Assembly (NCBI RefSeq): GCF_007744515.1
Contig: NZ_CP036268.1
Location: 283,345 to 347,344 of the forward strand
Direction: 5' to 3'
From: Stratiformator vulcanicus
Lineage (GTDB): Bacteria > Planctomycetota > Planctomycetia > Planctomycetales > Planctomycetaceae
Length of the DNA: 64,000 nucleotides
In this document: positions 53,210 through 62,564 of the stretch, piece by piece
Layout: the number at the start of each line of letters is the position of its first letter
How positions within the stretch are numbered: position 1 is the first letter of the stretch
Made by a program: the position numbers and the translations under genes
The notes under the pieces: generated by a model
The model's database searches: none
What the model saw: the letters and a program-made list of their open reading frames with translations, nothing else
What the model was told of the DNA's origin: nothing

Positions 53210-53854
53210 ATGTTGTCGCTTCAATTTAACGACGTTCGTGAGATTCTCTGTCTGGGCGCCCATCCCGATGACATTGAAATTGGATGCGGGGGAACGATTC
53301 TCCGATTGATCGAGCAATATCCGAACGCGAAAATCCGCTGGATTGTTTTCAGTGGTGCTGGGACACAGAGAGAGTCGGAGGCCCGTGCTGCGGCCGAGTC
53401 GATCCTCGCAGATTGCAGCGACTTCGAAATTGAAGTGCAAGGTTTCACCGACAGCTTCTTCCCTGCCGAATATGAATCGATGAAACGCTGGTTCTCACAG
53501 CTTAAGAATCGCTGTGCGCCGGACATCGTGCTGACGCATCGAAGGGAGGACGATCATCAGGATCATCGCGTGCTGGCCGATCTCGCCTGGTGCACGTTCC
53601 GCAATCACGTTATTTGGGAATATGAGATCCCGAAGTACGAGGGCGACCTCGGTAAGCCCAACATGTATGTCCCACTCGACGAGCAGACGTTAAGTCGCAA
53701 GTTAGAGGTCCTGCTGCGAGCGTTTCCGTCGCAGCAGGAAAAACAATGGTTCAGCCGATCCACGTTTGAAGGGCTAATGCGAATCCGGGGCTTGGAGAGC
53801 GGGTCACCTTTGGGTTTTGCGGAGGGTCTGTACTGTCGCAAGTTGTGCATTTAA
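53210..53854 (+). CDS. PIG-L (LmbE) family deacetylase
   Basis: The 214-residue protein has the zinc-binding GAHPDDIEIGCGG motif (His18, Asp21 region) and a second His-bearing segment, THRREDDHQDHRVLADL. PIG-L enzymes remove N-acetyl or other N-acyl groups from sugars or their conjugates, such as N-acetylglucosaminyl lipids. In this locus it would deacylate an amino sugar made with help of the aminotransferase. It starts 13 bp after rfbF and ends 21 bp before the flippase gene. Confidence 0.93.
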   Translation: MLSLQFNDVREILCLGAHPDDIEIGCGGTILRLIEQYPNAKIRWIVFSGAGTQRESEARAAAESILADCSDFEIEVQGFTDSFFPAEYESMKRWFSQLKNRCAPDIVLTHRREDDHQDHRVLADLAWCTFRNHVIWEYEIPKYEGDLGKPNMYVPLDEQTLSRKLEVLLRAFPSQQEKQWFSRSTFEGLMRIRGLESGSPLGFAEGLYCRKLCI

Positions 53855-53875
53855 TTCGATCAAAGATCATCAATA

Positions 53876-55255
53876 ATGGCACAGCTCACGCCGCCGCGAA
53901 TAGATACTGAGGCCGATGGTTCAGAGCCGCCGCGCGCTCGTACTGCTGAGCCGAGACGGAGACTGTCGAGTCGGCTGAAGCAACAACTTAGTCTCCTGAT
54001 CGAACGCAACCTGGGTCTTGTCACGCTGCTTGATCAAGCCACAGTCAGCGGGACGCGATTTCTGATCGGTGTCGCGTTGGCTCGCTTTGCCGGACCGGCG
54101 GACCTCGGCATCTATTCGCTTGCTTTTGCGGCGGTAATTATCGTCGTTTGCACGCAAGAGTCATTGGTTTGCCGGCCTTATACCGTCTTCTGGCGATCGC
54201 GGCACGACGCGAGGCGGTTTCGCGGAAGCTCGCTCTTACATCACCTTGTGCTGAGCGGATTCTCGTCGGCTGTTGCTCTCGTAGCTGCCGCCTTCTTCTA
54301 TGTTCTTAATTCTGAAGTGGCGTTGATTGCGGGCGTTCTCGCCATCGTACTACCGTCGGTCTTGCTGTGGGACTTCGCGCGGCGAAACTGTTTCGCCCAT
54401 CTGCAGATGGGAACGGCCCTCGCGATCGACGGTTTCTCATCGGCTTTTCAATTGCTCACAATCGCGTTACTTGCTTACGCGGGATTTCTATCGGCCTCGT
54501 CGGCTTTGTTGGTCGTTGCCGGGGGTGCGCTGCTGACTTCACTTGCGTGGCTGGCTCTTTGGCGAAAAAACTTCTTAATCGGTTATCGCGATTCGTGGGG
54601 GGACTGGGCTCACAATTGGCGTTTCGGGCGTTGGGCATTCGCGACACAACTTGGGGGTAGCCTTAACGGCCAGGTGCCCGGTTGGTTGCTTCTGTATTTT
54701 GTCGGCGTGGCGGCGACCGGTACTTTTACAGCTTGTGAAAATATCGTGCTGCTCTCCAATCCGCTCTTACTGGGGCTTGCCAATTTATTGGAGGCCCGTT
54801 CAGCGGAAAAGGCGGGAACACAGGGGCAAGAGGCACTTGCGAGCTACGCCAGAAAATCGTTTATCATGCTCACGGCGATTACATCGGTCATGGCAATTAC
54901 GATCTTCTGCGTGGCCGATTGGCTCTTACTCATTCTGTTCGGGCCTGACTTCACTCACGCCGCGGGAGTCGTCCGCATTCTGGGGATCGCCGTTATTGCC
55001 TGGGGCTGGATTGTCGTATTCGCCGGAACGCTCGCGGCGTTGGGGCGACCCGATGCATCCTTTAAAGGCACCGTCGCCGGCTTAATCGCGACAATTCTGG
55101 CGGGAATCGCCACAGTCCCGCTCGGTGGGATCGCTGGAGCTGCCGTCGCGCTTGTCATCGGCAGTTACGTCAGCGGCGCCTGGCAAGGTCTCAGCCTTGT
55201 TGCGGTGCTGTCAGAGGGACGCGCGCCCTGCACTGCCGCAACCCCGACGACTTAA
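53876..55255 (+). CDS. Wzx-type lipopolysaccharide/oligosaccharide flippase
   Basis: The 459-residue protein has a charged N-terminus of about 45 residues and then about 12 hydrophobic helices in the MATE/MOP arrangement of polysaccharide flippases. Visible marks are GTRFLIGVALARFAGPADLGIYSLAF (in parts) in the first helices, LLLGLANLLEARSAE, and the later AALGRPDASFKGTVAGLI. It would flip undecaprenyl-linked repeat units to the periplasm for the polymerase at 38086. It is the last gene of the sugar locus and converges on the exporter operon 44 bp further on. Confidence 0.88.
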   Translation: MAQLTPPRIDTEADGSEPPRARTAEPRRRLSSRLKQQLSLLIERNLGLVTLLDQATVSGTRFLIGVALARFAGPADLGIYSLAFAAVIIVVCTQESLVCRPYTVFWRSRHDARRFRGSSLLHHLVLSGFSSAVALVAAAFFYVLNSEVALIAGVLAIVLPSVLLWDFARRNCFAHLQMGTALAIDGFSSAFQLLTIALLAYAGFLSASSALLVVAGGALLTSLAWLALWRKNFLIGYRDSWGDWAHNWRFGRWAFATQLGGSLNGQVPGWLLLYFVGVAATGTFTACENIVLLSNPLLLGLANLLEARSAEKAGTQGQEALASYARKSFIMLTAITSVMAITIFCVADWLLLILFGPDFTHAAGVVRILGIAVIAWGWIVVFAGTLAALGRPDASFKGTVAGLIATILAGIATVPLGGIAGAAVALVIGSYVSGAWQGLSLVAVLSEGRAPCTAATPTT

Positions 55256-55299
55256 ACGATCAGCAACTCGAGAAGCCGTTTCGCTTCGGAGAAGGCGTC

Positions 55300-57453
55300 T
55301 TAATTGACTTTCGACTCCACGAACGTGCGGACCCGCTCCACGAACCAGAGGCCGATCGAGCGTGCTTCGCCTCGCCAGCGCACCGAGCCGATGTTCCCTA
55401 CGGCCAGATCCTGCGGCGGATCAATAATTTCAACGGTGGCAGAAAACTGCGGCTCGAACATTTCATGACTTTGCGGGCTGGCTTCGTCCGTAGCATTGGA
55501 AGGGGGGCGAACAGGGATCGGTCCGCCGTTGACCGCAGATAACTTCATGTCGTGGAGTTCTCTTGTCGCTGTCGGCGTAAATTGCTCACAGCGACCCGAT
55601 CGCTTGCCAAGCCCGGGGAAATGTACGGTCAACTCTCCCGGCTTTGCTCTCTTAAGACTGTCGGAGTAGATGTGCGAAACGACGACCTTAATCGATTTGC
55701 CGTCTTGTCCGCCGATCGTCAAAATCGAGTCACCTCGTTCGAAGTAAACACCCACCAGTGAAGCCGGATCAGGTTCGACGAGCACACCGTCGACCGGGGC
55801 TTTTAAAGTGAGTTGCTCTACTTCTCTTTGCTGCTCAGCCAATTGCTGTTTCAATCCGACCAGCCGTTCCTGTTCGACTTGAGCGACTGCCATTTCGCCT
55901 TGTCTAATTAGAAGTTCCTGGCGGAGTTGGGAGCTTTCGACTTCATATCGAAGTGTTTCGAATTCTTCAGCGACTTCATCATTTATCAAAGTCGCAAGAG
56001 GCATCCCTTGCGTCACTTTCTGGCCGACCGACACGTGTACGCTTTTGAGAAACCCTGGTGTGGACGCTCTGATGTCCGCGTGGGGCGAGAACTCGACGAT
56101 GCCCGGGGCGGAGCATTGCTGCGGCCATGCCAACACGAAGACGAGGGCGACAATCGTGACGATCGTCGCAGTGGAAACCGCAAGGGCACGGGTCGACTTT
56201 AATGTGCCGTTGTGTCGTTCTTCGACCACTTGAGCGACGATGCGCTGGGCGGGTCGAAAGAATAGTCCAACTAGCACGGCAATGACGAGAATCTCTGCTC
56301 GCAAGCCGATCGCTTTGGAAAAACCCAAAGCGAGCACGATGTAAATGAAGAGACGGTATAGGCCACTCAGTGGCGCATAGACCTGAATTAACAGCCGCTT
56401 CCATCTTGGATACGGCAATAGCGGAATTCGTTTTCCAATTAGAAACCACGTGACGACCGACTGCAGATGTTGGCGAGAGACGGACGAAAGGTTCGGGATG
56501 TCGACGAGGTCGGACAGCACATAGTAGCCGTCGGCACGCATGAGCGGATTCGCGTTAAACAGGATGGTAATCGCCCCGCCCACAATCACAGTGTAATAAA
56601 GCAACGAACTGACAGGCCCGGGTGCCATAGACGCCCACAAGATTGCCGCGATAGCCGCGACCCACGTTTCAATATATATTCCGGCGAGCGCGATCTGGAT
56701 GCGCTTCCAGCGTGACGTCAGTCGCCATGACGACGTGACGTCGATGTAGGCCAGCGGCGCAAAGAAAAATAGCAACACTCCGGCTTCGCCGACCTTAATG
56801 CCGAATCGTCGGCATGCCACCGCGTGAGAGAACTCGTGCAGTATTTTTAAGACCATCCATACGCCGAGCAGCCATATCCATTGAGAGGGGGCAAAGATGC
56901 CGGTCGATTCGACCGCGAAACGGATCGAGTGCGATGAGATCTGCCAGAGCGCCAGCAGGCAGGCCACGCACCAGGCAGCGACCATGACCGGTGAGTGCAT
57001 CCAGGCGAACAGGGTGTTGTAGCGGCGCAGGAACGGGTCGGGACCGAAGAGCGGAATCTTGGAGAACAACGGATTTCCGCCGGCGAATATTCCGGCTTGG
57101 CCATCGCGTTGATGCCTCTGCGAGTGACTGTTCTTAAGATCGGGCGAAACGACGAGTCCGGAGTCGATCAGCCAGCGGCTGATATGTTGGCACTCTTCCG
57201 CTGAAAGGTCTTCACCAAGAGTGTTCTGACGCGCGCGGGAGTAAGCCTCAGCCAGCGTCAGGCTCCCGTCTAGCAAAGAGATGAGGGCATACTCTTTGGT
57301 GCCGACGCGAAAGAACTGGTCCTGCGAAGGAACCTCGATTTGATACACCCAACCCCCGCGATGTGCGCGGAGCGGGGTGAAAGTGAGGTCCGGGATTAAT
57401 TGGAGACGAAGGTCCCCTGAAAAAGGGGCATCCTCTTGAGAATTGGATGTCAT
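55300..57453 (-). CDS. PqqD-like/peptidase M50/HlyD fusion membrane protein
   Basis: The 717-residue protein joins three parts. Residues about 20-105 look PqqD-like (a small peptide-binding helical domain). Residues about 145-430 are a multi-spanning M50 metalloprotease domain with the zinc site HEFSH (206-210) and an ALAGIYIETW segment where the third-ligand region lies. Residues about 450-620 are an HlyD-like periplasmic adaptor with a coiled coil (QEL..GEMAVAQVEQERLVGLKQQ, split) and lipoyl halves ending in TLKAPVDGVLVEPD. Such fusions occur next to exported peptide or giant-protein genes. It is the last gene of the operon and starts 3 nt after the previous stop. Confidence 0.9.
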   Translation of the reverse strand: MTSNSQEDAPFSGDLRLQLIPDLTFTPLRAHRGGWVYQIEVPSQDQFFRVGTKEYALISLLDGSLTLAEAYSRARQNTLGEDLSAEECQHISRWLIDSGLVVSPDLKNSHSQRHQRDGQAGIFAGGNPLFSKIPLFGPDPFLRRYNTLFAWMHSPVMVAAWCVACLLALWQISSHSIRFAVESTGIFAPSQWIWLLGVWMVLKILHEFSHAVACRRFGIKVGEAGVLLFFFAPLAYIDVTSSWRLTSRWKRIQIALAGIYIETWVAAIAAILWASMAPGPVSSLLYYTVIVGGAITILFNANPLMRADGYYVLSDLVDIPNLSSVSRQHLQSVVTWFLIGKRIPLLPYPRWKRLLIQVYAPLSGLYRLFIYIVLALGFSKAIGLRAEILVIAVLVGLFFRPAQRIVAQVVEERHNGTLKSTRALAVSTATIVTIVALVFVLAWPQQCSAPGIVEFSPHADIRASTPGFLKSVHVSVGQKVTQGMPLATLINDEVAEEFETLRYEVESSQLRQELLIRQGEMAVAQVEQERLVGLKQQLAEQQREVEQLTLKAPVDGVLVEPDPASLVGVYFERGDSILTIGGQDGKSIKVVVSHIYSDSLKRAKPGELTVHFPGLGKRSGRCEQFTPTATRELHDMKLSAVNGGPIPVRPPSNATDEASPQSHEMFEPQFSATVEIIDPPQDLAVGNIGSVRWRGEARSIGLWFVERVRTFVESKVN

Positions 57454-57456
57454 GGC

Positions 57457-58977
57457 TCACCATCCCAACCAGAAGAGCAGCCGATGAACCGGGCGTCGCA
57501 TCATTGTCCATGCCAGTGGGGCCGAGTCACCCGTGACTTCCGCATATCCTCGCATTCCGGGTCGCAATTCGTTCTGACTATTTTCGACTTCGATTTCCGC
57601 GACGAACACGTTCCGCTGGTTGCGAAGCTGAGAGCTCGGAAGGATGCGTGCGACGGTCCCGGATCGTTCGGTCCATCCGTCCGCTTCTAAGCTGACGTCG
57701 ACCGGCATGTCAGTCTTAATGAGGCGAATGTCCGATTCCGGAACCTCAATTTCGACGACCATGCGATCGAGTGGCGCGACTTGAAAAAGCGTTTGCCCTT
57801 TCGAAAGTTGAACACCTTCAGCTCGCTGCAAATCGCCTTCAATAATAACACCGTCGATCGGGCTGCGCACGTCGAGCGAGTCAAGACGGTGCTGCAGCAT
57901 TTGCTTGCGAACGGTGATTTCATCGATCTCAAGCTGGGTCAGTCTGGCGGCACCGTAATCGCGTTCGGCCAACTGTGTATTCTGACGTTTCATCGCCTGC
58001 TGAATTTCCGACTCGACTCCGGTTAAAGCTAGTGCGACTTCGTGACCATCGAGACGGGCGAGCAAATCACCTGCCTCAACCTCTTCACCGGCTCTGACGA
58101 AAGCCTCCTCCACCGCGACGTCGAAGGGGGCGGCCACATAGCGTTTGACCGTCGGCTGCACTTCACATTCGCACGAGACCGAGTGCGGAACGGGCAACAA
58201 CCCGATCACCACTGCGAGTAGCAGTAGTCCGACCCACAATGTCGTGGAGCGAACTCGGGTCATCCGCGTCAATTTCCTGACGGCCCGACTTATTCTATCC
58301 CCGTCTGCTTTTTTAAGGATTGCCATGCTCGCAGCGATCCTTGAAGCCGCCAACGAGGCGATCTGTAAGGCGCGGCGGTCTGCGAGCGGGTTTTTCTTTA
58401 AGACAAGTAGCAGCGCTCCCCGCAGCTTCCCGGTCGGGTCTTTCAGTGGGAAACTGACCAACCCTTTCGTCCGAGTCACTTCAGCAAATTGCTTGTGAGC
58501 GAGCAGCGCATGGCGGTGTTGATCGTCCGGAGGCGGCCACGCAGTGACGGTGTCCCGAATGACCGCCTCGTTCAATGTAGCCTGGATTTCTAAGTTTTTG
58601 TCCTCAGAGTTCGCAAGGTTCGGCCGTGATGCGATAGCGACAAGTGTGGGTACTGATTCTTCAGCTTCCGTCAGGCCGAGCACGACGTCGTCGCAGCCGA
58701 TGGCGTTACGGAGCCCTTCAACGAATCGGCGCAGCGAATCGTGAAGCGAATCACAGACTTCGATTTGCGAAAGCAAAGCAGAAATTACGACGATCGTTTG
58801 CAGTTCAGAAACCGTCGGTGACTTCTTCGTTTTGTCTTCTGGGGGGGCGGAGCCTGGATCGGCAGCGGCGGTTGGGGCAATTGGAGTCGAACTCAGGTTG
58901 ACCATTTTCGGACTTAATGCGGAACCCGATGCTTCGGTCGCTCGGGGGCTTCCCGTGTCTGATTGTGATTGAGACAT
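57457..58977 (-). CDS. GAF-domain HlyD-family adaptor protein
   Basis: The 506-residue protein has a cytoplasmic GAF-like region (about 75-215, with SLHDSLRRFVEGLRNAIGCDDVVLGL in parts and LVSFPLKDPTGKLRGALLLVL). One transmembrane helix follows (about 243-262). Then a periplasmic HlyD-like adaptor runs from CECEVQPTVKRYVAAPFDVAV with a short coiled coil and SPIDGVIIEGDL. GAF domains sense small ligands or redox state, so the adaptor may be gated from the cytoplasm. The gene is coupled to the M50 fusion (3-nt gap). No ATPase domain is present. Confidence 0.9.
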   Translation of the reverse strand: MSQSQSDTGSPRATEASGSALSPKMVNLSSTPIAPTAAADPGSAPPEDKTKKSPTVSELQTIVVISALLSQIEVCDSLHDSLRRFVEGLRNAIGCDDVVLGLTEAEESVPTLVAIASRPNLANSEDKNLEIQATLNEAVIRDTVTAWPPPDDQHRHALLAHKQFAEVTRTKGLVSFPLKDPTGKLRGALLLVLKKNPLADRRALQIASLAASRIAASMAILKKADGDRISRAVRKLTRMTRVRSTTLWVGLLLLAVVIGLLPVPHSVSCECEVQPTVKRYVAAPFDVAVEEAFVRAGEEVEAGDLLARLDGHEVALALTGVESEIQQAMKRQNTQLAERDYGAARLTQLEIDEITVRKQMLQHRLDSLDVRSPIDGVIIEGDLQRAEGVQLSKGQTLFQVAPLDRMVVEIEVPESDIRLIKTDMPVDVSLEADGWTERSGTVARILPSSQLRNQRNVFVAEIEVENSQNELRPGMRGYAEVTGDSAPLAWTMMRRPVHRLLFWLGW

Positions 58978-59030
58978 GACGCGACTCGAGCAGATGGGTC
59001 AGTAGTGTTTTCAACAGGCCGGTGGATGGC

Positions 59031-59876
59031 TCAATTCGACCTAATTGAGCAACGTTCTCCGCTTCTTAACTTGAGCTGGGGGTTTGGAATTCGGACCCGA
59101 ACTTCAACCGTGCCGCTTCGTGCTTCGGTAACGGGTGAAATATATTCAATGATTCCACGGGCCTTCTGACGGTCATCGAATTTGACTTCCACGCTCGCAT
59201 CAGTTTTCAGGTTGCGTGCCAAATCTCTCGTCGTGGAGAACACGGCGACGAGTGGATTTAATTCAACGACCGTTGCGATGTCGGGTTGATTCGCCGACGT
59301 AAACTCTCCCTCGTCCCTATGGATGCGGATCACAACTCCGTCGATGGGAGAGCGGATCATCCGCTGTTCGATCTCCGCCAGAACTCGTTCATGCTCCAGT
59401 TGCTTTAACTCAAGCGACTCGACGGCACCGTTGAGCCGGGCCTGGGCAATTTGAAACTCGATCTCGGCACGTTCGAGTTCTTCATTGCTGGCCGCGTTGC
59501 GTGCGTGCAGAGACCTTAAGTTGTCCATCCGCTCGCGGCTGAGATTCGCTTCTGCTTCAGCCACGTGGAGCGCGCTGCGCGATGTCGCCGTCTTTTCTGC
59601 AATTCGAGACGCAATCGCCAACACGCGATGATCGAGTTCGCCGACGAGGTCTCCCGCGGAGACCTGATCTCCCTCTCTTGCATGAATCTTGCTCACGATC
59701 CCCATTTGCGAGGCGGCAACGTCGATGGTGCGATAAGGCTCCGAGAAGCCGATCAGTTCTTCGGCGTCTGCGCTGGGAATCCCCACAAACGTTGCTGCGG
59801 CAATTAAGAGAGCCAGCGCCCATATTCGCGACTTGCCTCGCTTAAAACAATCGGTGATCGAATCAATTTTAAGCAT
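59031..59876 (-). CDS. HlyD/RND-type periplasmic adaptor protein
   Basis: With the start at 59876 the product has 281 residues and begins with a hydrophobic signal region (ALALLIAAATFVGIPSADA). An upstream ATG at 60035 lies inside tolC and is not used. The adaptor core is complete: a lipoyl-like half (VSKIHAREGDQVSAGDLVGELD), a coiled-coil hairpin (about 95-165), the second lipoyl half (IRSPIDGVVIRIHRDEGEF) and a beta-barrel part. It would bridge the inner-membrane parts to the TolC-like channel encoded 41 bp upstream. Confidence 0.9.
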   Translation of the reverse strand: MLKIDSITDCFKRGKSRIWALALLIAAATFVGIPSADAEELIGFSEPYRTIDVAASQMGIVSKIHAREGDQVSAGDLVGELDHRVLAIASRIAEKTATSRSALHVAEAEANLSRERMDNLRSLHARNAASNEELERAEIEFQIAQARLNGAVESLELKQLEHERVLAEIEQRMIRSPIDGVVIRIHRDEGEFTSANQPDIATVVELNPLVAVFSTTRDLARNLKTDASVEVKFDDRQKARGIIEYISPVTEARSGTVEVRVRIPNPQLKLRSGERCSIRSN

Positions 59877-59917
59877 ATATTTGTTCCGTGAGCAGCTTGC
59901 GCGGGACCGATTTCCGA

Positions 59918-62062
59918 TTAATTCACCGAGTCCACGATTGTTCCGGCGTCGATGTTGACGGCACTCGGGGCGGGCTTTTGATTTGCCTGCCCCGGTGCAA
60001 GATATTGAAGCAGTGTGCCGGTGCTCCGCTTCCACTCCAGTACGGCGAGGGCGTGCCGAACTTGAGCCGTCACAAAATCTTGTTCCTCGGCGACAAGTCG
60101 GTCCTGGGCGTCCAAGAGTTGTTCGAGCAATAACGAGGCAACGCGTTCGTCTTCCGGAACCAGTTGCCAGCGCATCGCGAGATAGACGACTTCGGTGGCG
60201 GCCGCTTCCATCGATTCACGCCGGCTCTGCATTTCCTCCCAAGTGGCTTCCGTTTCTTGGACGGCGATTTCGACTTCGGACATCCCGACCGCCACGGTGG
60301 TGTGAAAACTCGCTAACGCCCGCGACATCTCCAGTTCACGCCGCTTTAGTTTGGCCTGAGCTGCGCGATTTCCCAGCGGGATTTCAAAGAACAATCCGAC
60401 CGAATAACTCGGTTCACCGACGGTATATTGATTCGCGAATCCCTGTGCGATGTCTGAATTGCCGTCGAGTCCGGAGACGTAAGCCTGCATGGCGAAGTCG
60501 AGGACGGGAAGCAGTTCATGCCGGGCCATTCCTGCGCGGACACGGGCGGCCTCAAGATCGGATAATTTCTTCGCGAACTCGGGTCGATTTTCCATCGCCA
60601 TCGCTCTGGACGTTTCGAGATCGAAGTGCCAATGCTCGCCACTCGGCAATTCCGCGGGCACAAACTCTTGCTGCGACCCATTTCTTAAAATGGGGGAATT
60701 GACCAGCGCGCGTAATTTTGATTCGGCACTCCGTAAATCGGCGAACGCGCGGGTCAGTCCCGCTCGTCGGGCGGCCACCGCCGCTCTGGCACGGGCAATT
60801 TGGTTAGCCGCGACGTCGAACACACGTCGCTCTTCGAGCTTCCGAAGGACCCGTTCGCCTTCCTTAAGCAATCGACTTCGCTGCAGCACGAATGATCGCG
60901 CCCGGTAGAGTGACCAGTAGGCTCTTGCGACTTCGAATAAGTGGTTCGCAAGCTCTTCCATTCCTTCCTGTCGGGCGGTCTGGCTATTAATTCCTGCGAG
61001 AATGATTCGGCTTTCGTTGTAAGACTGCCCGCTGCCGCGAAGGAACGGCTGCGTAAAGCTCACCAGCAATTGGCCGGTGCCCTGCTGGGGCGGCGCGAAG
61101 AAATCGGAGTTATTGTCTTGATAGGCCAGTTGCTGAGCCGCCTCGAACTCGCCGCCCCATTGAGATTTTCTGCGGATGCCCGCCCGTCCGATGGCGTACA
61201 GATCACGAAACCGGGTCGGCCCGCCTGTCGTTAAGGTATTTCCAACCGGGTCACTCAGGTCATCGAGCCGCGATTCCGCGAAGGCCGTCCAATCGAATTC
61301 GGCGATTGACTCAGGAATAAACGTCTGCTGAATATAGGGTGTGACTTCGATTTCCTTCACGCGATGCGAATGCGTGAGCGCTTCGGCGATCACGAGGTCC
61401 AACGTGAGGGAGACCGGCTGTGTCTCATCGTCAAAGGGGCGGGTGACATAATTAGACCACCAGGGCAGCTCGATTCGCTGATCTTCGGAGACAGGGGCAG
61501 AAACCTGCGGTTGAGGTCGCCAATCGATCTGTTCGACTCCGCTGATCTTCCCGCGTCCTTCATAGCTTGCCGAGACGACGGCCTGCCGATCCGATGCGCC
61601 TCCGGCAGTGGGCCGAATCAATTCGGTTCGCCGTCTGTTTTGTGATGAAGACGCGTCTTCGGATGAGCGGTAGGACCGATAGGGATCACTGCTGGTGTGG
61701 CGATGGTTCACTGCCGCCGCCGAATCGCTAACAGCCGGAACGCTATGGCCGAACTGAAAACCGCGGCGAGATCGACCGTTTTCCGCAGCGTCCCGGCCGG
61801 CGGTCGAGGTGAGCGACCGATAGTCATCCATCTCGCCCGCGAACGACTGCGGCACACCCGACGCGACGCATATCAGCGCCGTCGCCACGTAAACCAGAAC
61901 GGTCGCGGACGGGCTCCTCGAGGTCGAGGTCCGTTGTCGACTTTCGTTGCGATGTTGAGGTGTCGATCGCAATTTTTTGCCTGATGGTGGCGAGCCATTG
62001 AGTGCGGCAGATTCCAGCCGCAATCGCCGGTATTCGCATTCAGATTGGGAAGCGCAGCGCAA
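59918..62062 (-). CDS. TolC-family outer membrane efflux protein
   Basis: The 714-residue product is longer than E. coli TolC (about 490). After a basic N-terminus and a signal-like helix (VLVYVATALICVASGVPQSFA) comes a low-complexity Ser/Arg-rich stretch (about 80-190). The TolC repeats run from about residue 220 to 690, with long helices such as LEERRVFDVAANQIARARAAVAARRAGLTRAF (read in parts) and GNRAAQAKLKRRELEMSRALASF. It would form the trimeric channel. The exact start is uncertain because no clear ribosome site precedes 62062. It is the first gene of the exporter operon. Confidence 0.88.
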   Translation of the reverse strand: MRCASQSECEYRRLRLESAALNGSPPSGKKLRSTPQHRNESRQRTSTSRSPSATVLVYVATALICVASGVPQSFAGEMDDYRSLTSTAGRDAAENGRSRRGFQFGHSVPAVSDSAAAVNHRHTSSDPYRSYRSSEDASSSQNRRRTELIRPTAGGASDRQAVVSASYEGRGKISGVEQIDWRPQPQVSAPVSEDQRIELPWWSNYVTRPFDDETQPVSLTLDLVIAEALTHSHRVKEIEVTPYIQQTFIPESIAEFDWTAFAESRLDDLSDPVGNTLTTGGPTRFRDLYAIGRAGIRRKSQWGGEFEAAQQLAYQDNNSDFFAPPQQGTGQLLVSFTQPFLRGSGQSYNESRIILAGINSQTARQEGMEELANHLFEVARAYWSLYRARSFVLQRSRLLKEGERVLRKLEERRVFDVAANQIARARAAVAARRAGLTRAFADLRSAESKLRALVNSPILRNGSQQEFVPAELPSGEHWHFDLETSRAMAMENRPEFAKKLSDLEAARVRAGMARHELLPVLDFAMQAYVSGLDGNSDIAQGFANQYTVGEPSYSVGLFFEIPLGNRAAQAKLKRRELEMSRALASFHTTVAVGMSEVEIAVQETEATWEEMQSRRESMEAAATEVVYLAMRWQLVPEDERVASLLLEQLLDAQDRLVAEEQDFVTAQVRHALAVLEWKRSTGTLLQYLAPGQANQKPAPSAVNIDAGTIVDSVN

Positions 62063-62119
62063 CAGCGTGCATTTACTGCGTATCCCATCTATTGGATCGG
62101 CCTAATCCGACGCGATCGA

Positions 62120-62136
62120 TCACACTAATTGTGTGA
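62120..62136. promoter_or_regulatory. TCACAC/GTGTGA palindrome in the divergent region
   Basis: TCACAC-TAATT-GTGTGA is a 17-nt inverted repeat 58 bp upstream of the tolC-like gene and 430-490 bp before the giant gene. Its half-sites resemble CRP-family boxes in reversed arrangement, so it may be a regulator binding site for the exporter operon. Confidence 0.45.
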
Positions 62137-62443
62137 ATAATTCGGGCGCTATCGATTTTGCACCCAAGTGAATGCGGCGAACTTGAGTCGGTCTCCAGGC
62201 TAGGGGAAACCCCCAAATTTGATGCAAGGCCCTTCCCGGGGAACGGTTACGTCGACGACCGAGCCGCGTCACGACCGAAGCTGCCCCGTCATTCACGATT
62301 GAGCCGGCTGTGATTCCGGATGATTCCGATCGAAGCGATGTTTCGGTGTTTCCATAATGCAACAAAGCGCAAATGCCCTAATTGCCCCAAACCGCCGTCT
62401 GCGGCGTGATCGACACGACCTGCCAACGAATTGCCTCGTAGGT

Positions 62444-62506
62444 TTTGGAACAACCTGCCCAAGCTTCCAACCCCTCCAGGATTGCCTTGGCACTACATGT
62501 TCCAAA
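62444..62506 (+). promoter_or_regulatory. Structured leader just before the giant surface protein
   Basis: TTTGGAACA (62444-62452) and TGTTCCAAA (62498-62506) form a perfect 9-bp stem. Inside it GCCCAAG and CTTGGC-like arms can pair as well. The element ends about 59 bp before the most likely start of the giant gene, so it may sit in its 5' leader or act as a paired operator. The remainder of the 500-bp divergent spacer shows no gene. Confidence 0.4.
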
Positions 62507-62564
62507 CTTGCTCGATTCGTTGTTGCGCTCGGTCTCATCCAGGACCGCCGGCTCTGATGAAAGT

